Origin: Bordetella parapertussis
GTDB lineage: Bacteria; Pseudomonadota; Gammaproteobacteria; Burkholderiales; Burkholderiaceae_C
NCBI GenBank assembly: GCA_945878355.1
Contig: CAMCTC010000088.1
Span: forward strand, 1-18,995
Reading direction: 5' to 3'
DNA length: 18,995 nt
The notes below the pieces were generated by a model that did no database searches, had not been told where the DNA came from, and worked only from the letters and a program-made list of their open reading frames with translations. The position numbers and the translations under genes are program-made. Below, piece after piece: positions 1 to 8,194 of this stretch (positions are counted from its first letter, which is position 1; each line of letters starts with the position of its first letter).

Positions 1-659
1 AGCGACAGCGCACGAACCGCGAACAGGTGGTGCAGCAGGCCACCCGGCGCCTGGGCCTGGGCCACACCACGGTCGAAAGCCTCAGCGACCCAGGCCGCGT
101 CATCGGCCGGCAGCGTGCGGGCCAGGATCGATTGCTGGCGCAGCAGCGCATAGACCTCACCGGTCATGTGGGTGGCAAAGTGCGTGATGCGGCCGCCCTG
201 CACCGTGACCCATTTGCTGTGGGTGCCGGGCAGCACCAGCGTGGCCTGGCTAAGGCCCAGCAGCGCGAGCGCACCGAAGACCTGGGTTTCCTCACCGCGC
301 ATCACGTCGGGCAGGCCGTCGACCTCGACCGACAGGCCAGGCACGATCGCCACCCGACCCGGCTGCACCCAGCACAGCCGCGCCGCCAAGTCAGCCAGGT
401 TCGCGGGACAAGCGCAGTACGGCGCCTCGACCCAGCCCTGCCGGCTGCCCACCATGCCGGCCATCAGGCAGGGCAGGCCAGGATGGGTTGCCAGCCAAGC
501 GCCGAATTCGGCCTCGAAGGCGGCCGCCCAGCCGCCTGGCGGCACGCTGAGCAGGCCACGCGGTGCGGCATGCTCGGCAAGCACCGTGCCGTCGGCGGCC
601 AGCAAGGCGCCGCGCAGCGCGCTGGTGCCCCAGTCGACGGCGAGCAGCGCGGGAGCCAA
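1..659 (-). CDS. dgoK: 2-dehydro-3-deoxygalactonokinase, C-terminus outside window
   Basis: Predicted to phosphorylate 2-keto-3-deoxygalactonate (or a related 2-keto-3-deoxy sugar acid) with ATP in the cytosol, before cleavage by a KDPGal aldolase. About 219 of the usual ~300 residues are visible; the gene runs past base 1. Seen: the N-terminal phosphate-binding segment AVDWGTSALRG near residues 7-17, the DgoK-typical LPGTHSKW at about 143-150, and FATHMTGEVYALL at about 161-173. The best start is TTG at 659, two bases after the stop of the dehydratase; a CTG at 665 is a possible alternative. An AAGGA stretch at 672-676 lies 12 bases before the TTG and 6 before the CTG. Tight coupling to the dehydratase supports a sugar-acid pathway. 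The family call is firm; the exact sugar acid is not known. Confidence 0.88.
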   Translation of the reverse strand, partial: MAPALLAVDWGTSALRGALLAADGTVLAEHAAPRGLLSVPPGGWAAAFEAEFGAWLATHPGLPCLMAGMVGSRQGWVEAPYCACPANLADLAARLCWVQPGRVAIVPGLSVEVDGLPDVMRGEETQVFGALALLGLSQATLVLPGTHSKWVTVQGGRITHFATHMTGEVYALLRQQSILARTLPADDAAWVAEAFDRGVAQAQAPGGLLHHLFAVRALS

Positions 660-661
660 GG

Positions 662-2398
662 TCAGTGGTTGTCCTTGGGGACTGCGGCACCGCGCTGGCC
701 GACCAGAAAGTCCAGGTCGGCGCCCTGGTCGGCCTGCAACACATGGTCGATGTAGAGCTTCCAGTAGCCGCTCGTCATCGCCGGCTCGGGCGCGACCCAG
801 GCGGCCATTCGGCGCGCCAACTCGGCGTCGTCGACATGCAGGTGCAACTTGCGCGCCGGCACGTCGAGCGTGATCAGGTCGCCGTCCTGCACCACCGCCA
901 GCGGGCCGCCGGCCGCGGCCTCGGGCGCGGTATGTAGCACCACCGTGCCGTAGGCGGTGCCGCTCATGCGGGCGTCGCTGATGCGCACCATGTCGGTGAT
1001 GCCCTTGCGCAACACCTTGGGCGGCAGCGGCATGTTGCCGACCTCGGCCATGCCGGGGTAGCCCTTGGGGCCGCAGTTCCTCAACACCATGATGCAGGTC
1101 TCGTCGATGTCTAGCGACTCGTCGTCGATGCGGGCGTGGAAGTCGTCCGAATCCTTGAACACCACCGCCCGGCCGGTGTGCACCAGCAGCGCAGGTGTCG
1201 CCGCGCTGGGCTTGATCACCGCGCCGCGTGGCGCCAGGTTGCCGCGCAGGATGGCGATGCCAGCGCGCTCCTTGAAAGGGTCGGCGAGGGTCTTGATGAC
1301 TTGCGGGCCGTAGTTCACCGCATCGGCGAAGTTCTCGGCCACGGTCTGGCCGCTCACGGTGACGATGTCGGTGTGCAGATGTTGGGCGATCTCCTTCATC
1401 ACCACCGGCAGGCCGCCGGCGTAGCAGAAGTCTTCCATCAGGTACTGGCCACTGGGCTGCAGGTTGACCAGACAGGGCAGTTCGCTGCCCAGGCGATCGA
1501 AGTCGTCGATCGAGAGCTTGACGCCGAGGCGGCCGGCGATCGCGATCAGGTGGATCACCGCGTTGGTGCTGCCGCCGATCGCCGCCAGCGTCTTGATCGC
1601 GTTCTCGAAGGCCTCGCGCGTCAGCACCTGGCCGATGGTCTGGTCATCGTGGACCATCTGCACGATGCGCCGGCCGGCGTTGCGCGCCAATACGTTGCGC
1701 CGGCCGTCCACCGCCGGGTAAGCGGCATTGCCGGGCAGGCCAATGCCGAGGGCTTCGACCATGGACGCCATCGTGCTGGCCGTGCCCATGGTCATGCAAT
1801 GGCCGTGGCTGCGGTGCATGCAGCTCTCGGCCTCGAAGAAGTCGGCCAACTTGAGCGTGCCGGCGCGCACCTGCTCGCTCATGCTCCACAGCCCGGTGCC
1901 CGACCCGAGTTCCTGGCCACGCCACTTGCCGTTGAGCATCGGCCCGCCCGACACGCCGATGGTCGGCAGGTTGACGCTGGACGCGCCCATCAACAGCGAT
2001 GGCGTGGTCTTGTCGCAGCCCATCAGCAGCACCACGCCGTCGATCGGGTTGCCGCGTATGCTTTCTTCGACGTCCATGCTGGCCAGGTTGCGGTAGAGCA
2101 TCGCGGTCGGACGCAACAGCGTCTCGCCCAGACTCATCACCGGGAACTCGAGCGGGAAGCCGCCGGCCTCGTAGACGCCGATCTTGACCTGCTCAGCCAG
2201 CGTGCGGAAATGGCTATTGCAGGGCGTCAGCTCTGAAAACGTGTTGCAGATGCCGATCACCGGTCGGCCGTCGAACTGGTCGTGCGGCACGCCCTTGCCC
2301 TTGACCCAACTGCGGTAGGCAAATCCGTCACGGTCCTGGCGGCCGAACCACTGCTGGCTGCGCAGGTCTTCGGGCTTTTTCTTGGGGCTTGAACTCAT
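662..2398 (-). CDS. IlvD/Edd-family sugar-acid (aldonate) dehydratase
   Basis: Iron-sulfur dehydratase of 578 residues, expected to turn an aldonate into its 2-keto-3-deoxy acid. The cysteines that ligate the cluster in this family are visible: C60 in the ICNTFSELTPC segment, C128 in MGCDKT and C201 in SHGHCMTMGTAST. Their spacing matches the [2Fe-2S] L-arabinonate dehydratase type (remembered as C59/C127/C200). The C-terminal DARMSGTAYG, with Ser479, matches the catalytic serine region. The open frame extends upstream to 2686, but that part is translation through a tandem repeat, so ATG at 2398 is preferred; a GGGAAGG lies about 10 bases before it. The kinase start follows within two bases. 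Substrate could be galactonate, arabinonate, xylonate or fuconate; the kinase next door favours a hexonate. Amino-acid-pathway IlvD is less likely, given this context and the sugar-acid-type motifs. Confidence 0.9.
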   Translation of the reverse strand: MSSSPKKKPEDLRSQQWFGRQDRDGFAYRSWVKGKGVPHDQFDGRPVIGICNTFSELTPCNSHFRTLAEQVKIGVYEAGGFPLEFPVMSLGETLLRPTAMLYRNLASMDVEESIRGNPIDGVVLLMGCDKTTPSLLMGASSVNLPTIGVSGGPMLNGKWRGQELGSGTGLWSMSEQVRAGTLKLADFFEAESCMHRSHGHCMTMGTASTMASMVEALGIGLPGNAAYPAVDGRRNVLARNAGRRIVQMVHDDQTIGQVLTREAFENAIKTLAAIGGSTNAVIHLIAIAGRLGVKLSIDDFDRLGSELPCLVNLQPSGQYLMEDFCYAGGLPVVMKEIAQHLHTDIVTVSGQTVAENFADAVNYGPQVIKTLADPFKERAGIAILRGNLAPRGAVIKPSAATPALLVHTGRAVVFKDSDDFHARIDDESLDIDETCIMVLRNCGPKGYPGMAEVGNMPLPPKVLRKGITDMVRISDARMSGTAYGTVVLHTAPEAAAGGPLAVVQDGDLITLDVPARKLHLHVDDAELARRMAAWVAPEPAMTSGYWKLYIDHVLQADQGADLDFLVGQRGAAVPKDNH

Positions 2399-2494
2399 GG
2401 TGTGCTGGCCTTCCCAGGGTGCTGGAGGATTTGGTTCGGACCCATTATGGTATGACGATTGAAGTGGCCGCCAGCGCACTGCCGGTATGCCACT

Positions 2495-2647
2495 GAGCGC
2501 CCCAAGGCCGGCCGACGCCGGCCGCCCCCCGTGGGGATCAAGCAAAGTGGCAAAGCCACATTTGCTTGAGAGCGCCCCAAGGCCGGCCGAAGCCGGCCGC
2601 CCCCCGTGGGGATCAAGCAAAGTGGCAAAGCCACATTTGCTTGAGAG
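2495..2647. repeat. Two tandem copies of a 75-bp structured intergenic repeat
   Basis: Copies at 2495-2569 and 2570-2644 (two more matching bases follow) differ at one site (GCCGACGCC versus GCCGAAGCC). Each copy holds a 7-bp GGCCGGC/GCCGGCC hairpin with a 4-base loop (2506-2523 in copy 1) and a strong stem pairing TCAAGCAAA with TTTGCTTGA and GTGGC with GCCAC. That stem has an AAA loop and one bulged A (2538-2569; 2613-2644 in copy 2). A CCCCGTGGGG lies between the two hairpins. The layout resembles a REP/BIME-type dispersed element. It sits between the PHP gene and the dehydratase, so it could also shape RNA ends there, but no T-run follows the stems. Function not known. Confidence 0.9.
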
Positions 2648-2690
2648 GCGGACCGACAGCCAGCGCCCGCCGGTCGGGGTCTTCAAAGTC

Positions 2691-4934
2691 TCATCGGATC
2701 ACGTAGATTGGGCTGGACCAGATCAAATGCCCGTCTTCCTGCGTGATGCAGACATACAGCGCATTGTCGTGCTCAGTCTGCAGCGGGATGCGGCGTGAGA
2801 TCTGAACCTGCTGATGCTGGTTCTCATCGGGCAGCCTGAAGACCCGGATGCGGCGGCCGATGCCGCCAGCCTCGAAGACCAGATCTTCGCGCCCGATGTC
2901 GGCGATGGCGATGTCGCACTTGACCAGCGGCGTGTCGATGCGCAACACACCGGCTTGTCCGTCCGCGAGCCAGGCATCGAAACCGCCGAAGCCACCCGTC
3001 GTCAGCGCGCTCCATGCCAGCGACGCCGGGCCGGCCTGCACGGTCTGCTTGTCGAGGTTCCACTGATTGATCGGCACGATGCGCTCGAATCGGTTGCCGG
3101 TCAGGCTGCAGCCACCGTCCCACACGGTCTGGCGGCCACGGCCGCGGTATTCCGACCCTTCCCAGATCACGCGAATGCGGCGCCCGAGTTCGTGGTCGGC
3201 GTAGGGCCGCCAGGTCTCGAGCACCGCCAGTCGGTTGCGGATTTCGATGCGCTCGATCGGCGCCGACGCCACCGCGTGCACCCGCAACTCGACCGACTCA
3301 TCGTCGGCCTGCACGATGTCGCCCATGATCGCGGACCGGACCCGGCTGGTGTCGCTGGGGCCGAGTTTGGGGTCGTTCTGGTAGAGCTTGGCATCGCTGT
3401 CAAAGTGCGCCTGCACATCGAGCAGCATCCGGCAACCGGTGGTGGCGTAATGGTGGCGTTGGCGCAAGGCCTCGAAGATAGCCGCGCGGCTCAAGTCCTT
3501 GGCCAGCAGGCAAGACAGGCCACCATAGGCACCAAACAAGGACGCACCGGGGTGGCTCGCGCCGTGCCGGCCCTTGTGGCCGTCGGAATTGGCGAGAATC
3601 CCGATGCGATAGCCCTGCTCCATCGCGTCGTGCACCAGCCACTCGAAGGTGCCCCAATCGGAATGGACCTCCACCGATCGCTCGATGCGCAGGTCATGCG
3701 CCATCTTGATGTCGGCATATCTTCCGCCGATGTGCGCAAACACCAGGCAGTCCTCGGCCTTGAGCGCATCGAACAAGTCCTTGGCGCTGTTCGCGTCAGA
3801 CGAGAGATCGGACAGGTCATCGAGCAGCGCATGCGACGACCGGTGAATCTGCCGCCCCTCTTGCATGAACATCACATTGCGGTCGCCGCCCAGGCCGGTG
3901 TTGCCCGACCATTCGTAGCCCGGGTAGATCACAAAGCGGCCGTCCTCGTTGAACTCGGCCGTCAGGCGATTGAGCTGCTCCCAGAAAGGCGTGGTGATCT
4001 GGAAGTCGTTGCCCTGGTGGCTCATCACATCGAGGAAAGCCCGGTCGCGGGCGAATTCGATCAACTCACGCGCTGAATTCGTACCGATGGTTTCTTCCGA
4101 CTGGCCGTGCAGATCAGCCCAGTAGTGCAATAGCGGCGCGTCACCGGCGATGCGCAAGGGGTTGCTGATGCAAAGTCGCGCGCCAGCAGCGTCGAAGACC
4201 TCGATCCGCACATCGCCGGCATCGCTGACCGACAGGTTCTCGAAGCTGCGCGAATGCTCGCCGCGACGCATCGCAAAGGTCGCTGGCAAGCCTTGGACCG
4301 GGCGGCTCGATCGCAGCGTGAACACGCCGTCGACCTGATCGCTGGGGTTGCCCCACCGGTCTTCGGCCTTGAATCCCAGGCGAAAGCCCTGACCCGGATG
4401 GCGCAGCGTCGGGACCACCGCTTTCCACAACACGGGTGGCCCAGCGACCACCGCGATAAAGGGCTGCACCGGCAACTCGGTGTAGTGGTAGGTCGCAAAC
4501 GGATCGGCGAGCACCCGGAACTCGAAGGTCGGCTCGCAGAAGGTCTGTACCCGCATGCCGGGTGAGCCCTGCGAGCGGTCGCCGAAACACACCGTGATGG
4601 TGTCGTCTTCGCGCAGAAACCCGCGTATCACGCGGATGAACAGCGTCTTGTCCCAGGGCCGAATATTGCGCTTGCCATCGTATTGAACCTCCAGCACAGC
4701 GCCATTGGAGGCCTGCACGGTGGTGAAGTTCGGCGCACTGGGATCGCTCCATTGCGGACGCCCCATGTCGCTGGCAAAACGCTGCACCACTTTGAGCGAA
4801 CCGGTGTCGTCAATGCCGAAGTAGCCGGCGGTATAGACCAGCGTGAAGGTTTGGAACGAACCCGCCTCGAACCGGCCTGTCGGCGAGATCGTGGCGCTGC
4901 CCATGCGTTCGGGCAGGTACTGTGAATGCTGCAT
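2691..4934 (-). CDS. PHP-type metalloprotein (DUF3604/CehA-like), function unknown
   Basis: A 747-residue cytosolic protein without signal peptide or membrane segment. Its middle part (about 270-490) looks like a PHP-fold metal hydrolase: WADLHGQ at 272-278 (H276), SHQGND (H306), YPGYEW (E341), FAHIGG (H401), EVHSDWG (H424) and NSDGHKGR (D451, H453) are the expected metal-ligand positions. About 265 N-terminal and 250 C-terminal residues look beta-rich and are not recognised. Similar proteins are annotated as DUF3604 or, more distantly, CehA/McbA-like metallohydrolases, which include ester/carbamate hydrolases; no reaction can be assigned here. ATG at 4934 has GGAG seven bases upstream. It follows the GntR gene by 71 bases on the same strand, so it probably belongs to that transcript. 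Lactone or ester hydrolysis would fit the context but is a guess. Confidence 0.8.
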   Translation of the reverse strand: MQHSQYLPERMGSATISPTGRFEAGSFQTFTLVYTAGYFGIDDTGSLKVVQRFASDMGRPQWSDPSAPNFTTVQASNGAVLEVQYDGKRNIRPWDKTLFIRVIRGFLREDDTITVCFGDRSQGSPGMRVQTFCEPTFEFRVLADPFATYHYTELPVQPFIAVVAGPPVLWKAVVPTLRHPGQGFRLGFKAEDRWGNPSDQVDGVFTLRSSRPVQGLPATFAMRRGEHSRSFENLSVSDAGDVRIEVFDAAGARLCISNPLRIAGDAPLLHYWADLHGQSEETIGTNSARELIEFARDRAFLDVMSHQGNDFQITTPFWEQLNRLTAEFNEDGRFVIYPGYEWSGNTGLGGDRNVMFMQEGRQIHRSSHALLDDLSDLSSDANSAKDLFDALKAEDCLVFAHIGGRYADIKMAHDLRIERSVEVHSDWGTFEWLVHDAMEQGYRIGILANSDGHKGRHGASHPGASLFGAYGGLSCLLAKDLSRAAIFEALRQRHHYATTGCRMLLDVQAHFDSDAKLYQNDPKLGPSDTSRVRSAIMGDIVQADDESVELRVHAVASAPIERIEIRNRLAVLETWRPYADHELGRRIRVIWEGSEYRGRGRQTVWDGGCSLTGNRFERIVPINQWNLDKQTVQAGPASLAWSALTTGGFGGFDAWLADGQAGVLRIDTPLVKCDIAIADIGREDLVFEAGGIGRRIRVFRLPDENQHQQVQISRRIPLQTEHDNALYVCITQEDGHLIWSSPIYVIR

Positions 4935-5005
4935 GGCTTGTCTCCGTTATTCGGAAGTGAGAACCGGCGGTGGCGCGAATGGACTCGCCAAGGGCTGCGT
5001 CCGCC

Positions 5006-5821
5006 TCATCGGTTGAGGGGCGTGGCGCGGCGCGCCAGCGCGTCGGCCACATCAACCTTGCTGTTGACCTTGAATGAAAACTCGTAAGAGTCGGCTTGCG
5101 CACAATACAGCGCGTATTCGACCGGGGTGCCGTCGGCGGTATAGGAAACCCGCTCGAGCGCAATGATCGGCGTCGAGGGCGGCATCCTGAGCAGCTTGCG
5201 CATCTCAGCGGTCGACGACTGTGCTCGAATCGAGATATCGGCATGGTCGATCTTGCACTGCAAGATGGTCTCAAGAATGTGGTACGAGGTGTGCTTGGCC
5301 GCGAGCTCTCGCGTGACCTTGCCCGCGCTGGGCGCCAGGCAGACCCAGGCGACAGCAAACGGCTCACCCTGGCGGCTGTAGAGTCGCTGCCAGCTCACGA
5401 GCGACTGGCCGCCCGAGCGAAGTCGAGCCGCCACCGCAGGCTGCGGCACGCGCTTGGCAAAATCCAGCAGCGCTATCTCGGGATTGACGCCGCGGGCGAC
5501 GAGCTCGTCGTAGAAGCCGCGCAGGTCGATCAGCGCGTGCCGCACCGGCGGCGCTGCGACATAGGTTCCCTTGCCTTGCCGCCTGACCACCAGGCCTTCG
5601 CTGACCAGTTGAATGACCGCCTGGCGGGCGGTGATACGCGACACGCCGTGGCGGGCCATCAAAGCGGGTTCGGTCGGGATGCGGTCGCCCTGCAAGTAGA
5701 CGCCGGCCGCGATCGCATCGCGCAATACCTGCGCCAGTTGCCGATGCAAGGCGATCGGGCTGTCCCGTTCCAGGCGCGCTTCGGCAGCACCTGGCAGCAG
5801 CGCTGAGCGCGGCGCACTCAT
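5006..5821 (-). CDS. GntR-family (HutC/UTRA) transcriptional regulator
   Basis: 271 residues. Residues about 20-90 form a GntR winged helix: SPIALHRQLAQVLRDAI, then PTEPALMARHGVSRITARQA, then the wing GLVVRRQGKGTYV. Residues about 105-260 match a UTRA ligand-binding domain of the HutC subfamily, which typically binds small metabolites such as sugar phosphates, sugar acids or amino acids. Start ATG 5821 lies 37 bases after the dehydrogenase stop, with a weak AGGG/GAGG upstream. Position inside the aldehyde dehydrogenase-dehydrogenase-PHP set suggests it controls that set and perhaps itself, most plausibly from the gap at 8195-8376. The ligand cannot be read from sequence. It makes this the second regulator of the locus besides the LacI protein. 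Confidence 0.9.
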   Translation of the reverse strand: MSAPRSALLPGAAEARLERDSPIALHRQLAQVLRDAIAAGVYLQGDRIPTEPALMARHGVSRITARQAVIQLVSEGLVVRRQGKGTYVAAPPVRHALIDLRGFYDELVARGVNPEIALLDFAKRVPQPAVAARLRSGGQSLVSWQRLYSRQGEPFAVAWVCLAPSAGKVTRELAAKHTSYHILETILQCKIDHADISIRAQSSTAEMRKLLRMPPSTPIIALERVSYTADGTPVEYALYCAQADSYEFSFKVNSKVDVADALARRATPLNR

Positions 5822-5858
5822 GCCTCAGCCCTGATTGGGTTCCAGCCCTTGTTGGGCT

Positions 5859-6776
5859 TCATTCGCCGAGCAACTCGGGGTTGTTGACCAGCGCAATCGC
5901 GCCAAAATCTCGGTCGCCATGGCCGGCATTGGCAGCGGCCGTGTAGTAATCGAGCACGGCCCGCGCAGCGTGGCTGGGCGTGCCCAGCGCGTCGGCCATC
6001 GCAATCACCAGCTTGTAGTCCTTGTGCGCCGCCGACAACCTGAAATAAGGCGTGAAGTCGCCTTTGAACGCCTTGGCGACAAAAACATTTTGCAGCGGCC
6101 AACTGTTGGCAGCGGTTTGCGGCAAGGCTTCGCAGAAGATGTTCAGATCCGCACCGGCCTTCTTGGCCATCGCATAAGCCTCTGAGATCAGCGCGCCGTA
6201 ACCGCATGACAGCAGGTTGTTGGCGAGCTTGATCGCCTGCCCGGCACCGATCGGACCGCAGTAATCGATCTTGCTGCCGATCATCGACAGCAGCCATCGC
6301 AGCGAGTCGCAGGTTTCGCGGTCACCGGCCGCAAACAACTGCAATTCACCTGCGACTGCAGCCGTCGGCCCCTTGCCCACGGGGCAATCGACAAAACGGA
6401 TCTGCCGCGCGGCCAGTGCGGCCTGGATCTCGCGCACGGTTTCGATGCCGTCTGTCGACATGCCGATCACGGTCGATCCGGCAGCCAAGCCCTCGATCAA
6501 ACCCTCAGCGCCGAGCACCACCCGCTTGGAGATCGCGGGGTCTGGCAGCGAGGTCAGCACGATGTCGGACGCGTCACCCAGCGCGCGCGGTGAATCCATG
6601 CGCACCGCCCCGGCCTCGAGCAAAGGCGCCAGCGCGCGCTCGTCGAGGTCGCAGACATTGAGCTGGCCGTGTTTTTTCAGGATGTTCATTGCCATCCCGC
6701 CGCCCATCAGCCCAAGGCCGATGAAGCCAATTCGAGTTTGCGGTGTCATCGCTTTTTTTCCGTCATCGCTGCTCAT
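5859..6776 (-). CDS. YihU-like beta-hydroxyacid dehydrogenase (NAD(P)-dependent)
   Basis: 305-residue member of the 3-hydroxyisobutyrate dehydrogenase family, which interconverts beta-hydroxyacids and semialdehydes. Seen: Rossmann motif GFIGLGLMGGGMAMN at about 17-31, and catalytic Lys183 in GAGQAIKLANNLL. The substrate loop reads DCPVGKGPTAAVAG (130-143), whereas classical family members have PVSGG. From memory, sulfolactaldehyde reductase YihU has PVGRTS there, and a similar later stretch (SWP, then AHKD; here NSWPL and SAAHKDYK), so an anionic C3 substrate is possible. Tartronate or methylmalonate semialdehyde are alternatives. The start ATG (6776) overlaps the aldehyde dehydrogenase stop by four bases (ATGA), indicating translational coupling; GGAGAG lies just upstream. 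An internal ATG at 6749 is less likely. The family is firm, the substrate open. Confidence 0.87.
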   Translation of the reverse strand: MSSDDGKKAMTPQTRIGFIGLGLMGGGMAMNILKKHGQLNVCDLDERALAPLLEAGAVRMDSPRALGDASDIVLTSLPDPAISKRVVLGAEGLIEGLAAGSTVIGMSTDGIETVREIQAALAARQIRFVDCPVGKGPTAAVAGELQLFAAGDRETCDSLRWLLSMIGSKIDYCGPIGAGQAIKLANNLLSCGYGALISEAYAMAKKAGADLNIFCEALPQTAANSWPLQNVFVAKAFKGDFTPYFRLSAAHKDYKLVIAMADALGTPSHAARAVLDYYTAAANAGHGDRDFGAIALVNNPELLGE

Positions 6777-8194
6777 TTGGGTTCATCTCTCCAGTGAACG
6801 GATTTTTGCAGCGTCAGCTCGTGCAGAAATTCCATGCCATAACCGTGACCGAGACCGCTCGCATTGAAAGGTTCGGAGCTTGCCCCAGGCGCTTTGCCGC
6901 GCATGGTGTTGATCTTGACCATGCCGGCGCGCAGCGAGTGGACCGCCTTGAGCGCGCGCGGCGCTGAGGTGGTGCAGACGATGGCCGCCAGGCCGAAGCG
7001 CGAATCGTTGGCCATCGCGATGGCTTGGTCGAAATCGTCGAAGGGGATGCAGGGCGCGACCGGACCGAAGGTTTCCTCGAGCATCAGCGCTGAATCCAGC
7101 GAGACATGGGTCAGCACGGTGGGCGGGTAGAAAAACCCTTTGCCGCTCAGGCGGGCACCGCCACTGCAAACCGTCGCGCCTTTGCCGACCGCATCATCGA
7201 CCTGCCGCGACACAAGATCGAGCTGCAGACGGTCGACCAAGGGCCCCATCTGAACCCCGGCATCGAGTCCGTTGCCAAGCTTGATCGCACGGGCGGCAGC
7301 CACCATCGCGTCGACAAAGGCATCGAAAATCGGCCGCGCGATATACAGCCGCTCGGTCGAGGTGCAGATCTGGCCTGCGTTGAAATAGGTCGCCTCTGCG
7401 GCGAGTCGCGCTGCCGCCAGCACATCGACGGTTTCATCGACGATCAACGCGTCCTTGCCCCCCAATTCCAGAATGGCTTTCTTCAGCGACTGTCCGCAGA
7501 TCGCCCCCAGTCGACGTCCGGTGCGCTCGCTGCCGACGAACACCAGCAGGTCGACCTGCGGATGTCGAACCAGCGGATCACCGACGCTCTCGCCGTCGCC
7601 GAGCAACAGGTTGACGACACCAGGTGGCAAGTGATCGAAGATGCGTTCGACGATGAAGCGCGAGGTCAGCGGCGTCTTCTCAGACGGCTTCCAGACGACC
7701 GTGTTGCCGACCAGCAAATTCGGGACCACGTTCTCCAGGCCAACGGCGATGGGGAAATTCCAAGGCATCACGCAGGCCGCGACTCCCCGCGCGACCCGGT
7801 GCTGGAAGTTGAGCTCGCGCGCCGGCGCCATCTGCTGGCCGCTGCGAACATGCACCACCAACTCGGCAAAGGCACGCATGGTGTCGATGGCCGTGTTGAT
7901 CTCTGCGGTGGCCTGAGACAAGGGCTTGCCCATCTCGCAAGTCAACAGCTTGGCGGCTTCGTCACGGATGACAGCGAGCTTGTCGACCGCCACCCGAACA
8001 GCATTGCGCCGCTCGACAGGCGACAGCGCTGACCATGACAGGAACGCAGCACGGGCGGCCATCACGGCCGCATCGGCATCGTCTTGGCAACCACGAGGGA
8101 TCGAATCGATGAGTTCCTCGGTCGCGGGGTTCAGGATGGCGATTTCGCTGCCACCGCCGGGCACCGGGCGGTTGCCGATCCAGTTGCTTTGCAT
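6773..8194 (-). CDS. NAD(P)-dependent aldehyde dehydrogenase
   Basis: 473 residues, full length for the aldehyde dehydrogenase superfamily. It would oxidise an aldehyde to the carboxylate with NAD(P). Catalytic features seen: PWNFP with Asn146, WKPSEKTP with the cofactor-binding Lys169, LELGGKDA with general base Glu243, and NAGQICTS with nucleophile Cys277. Overall it resembles succinate-semialdehyde/GabD-type enzymes, the broad group that also includes 2-oxoglutarate-semialdehyde and sulfolactaldehyde dehydrogenases. ATG 8194 has AAGGA ten bases upstream. It is the first gene of the second minus-strand set, after a 182-bp gap. Pairing with the dehydrogenase suggests both act on one small aldehyde, oxidising or reducing it according to need. 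Substrate not determined. Confidence 0.93.
   Translation of the reverse strand: MQSNWIGNRPVPGGGSEIAILNPATEELIDSIPRGCQDDADAAVMAARAAFLSWSALSPVERRNAVRVAVDKLAVIRDEAAKLLTCEMGKPLSQATAEINTAIDTMRAFAELVVHVRSGQQMAPARELNFQHRVARGVAACVMPWNFPIAVGLENVVPNLLVGNTVVWKPSEKTPLTSRFIVERIFDHLPPGVVNLLLGDGESVGDPLVRHPQVDLLVFVGSERTGRRLGAICGQSLKKAILELGGKDALIVDETVDVLAAARLAAEATYFNAGQICTSTERLYIARPIFDAFVDAMVAAARAIKLGNGLDAGVQMGPLVDRLQLDLVSRQVDDAVGKGATVCSGGARLSGKGFFYPPTVLTHVSLDSALMLEETFGPVAPCIPFDDFDQAIAMANDSRFGLAAIVCTTSAPRALKAVHSLRAGMVKINTMRGKAPGASSEPFNASGLGHGYGMEFLHELTLQKSVHWRDEPK

Noticed and set aside
1136..2236. 366-residue plus-strand open frame
   Set aside because: It lies wholly antisense to the dehydratase; the His/Ala/Gln-rich translation is typical of high-GC shadow frames.
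2399..2686. N-terminal extension of the dehydratase up to 2686
   Set aside because: It is translation through the two 75-bp repeats; the family N-terminus and a ribosome site fit the ATG at 2398.
2814..4076. 420-residue plus-strand open frame
   Set aside because: Antisense to the PHP gene, with no recognisable motif.
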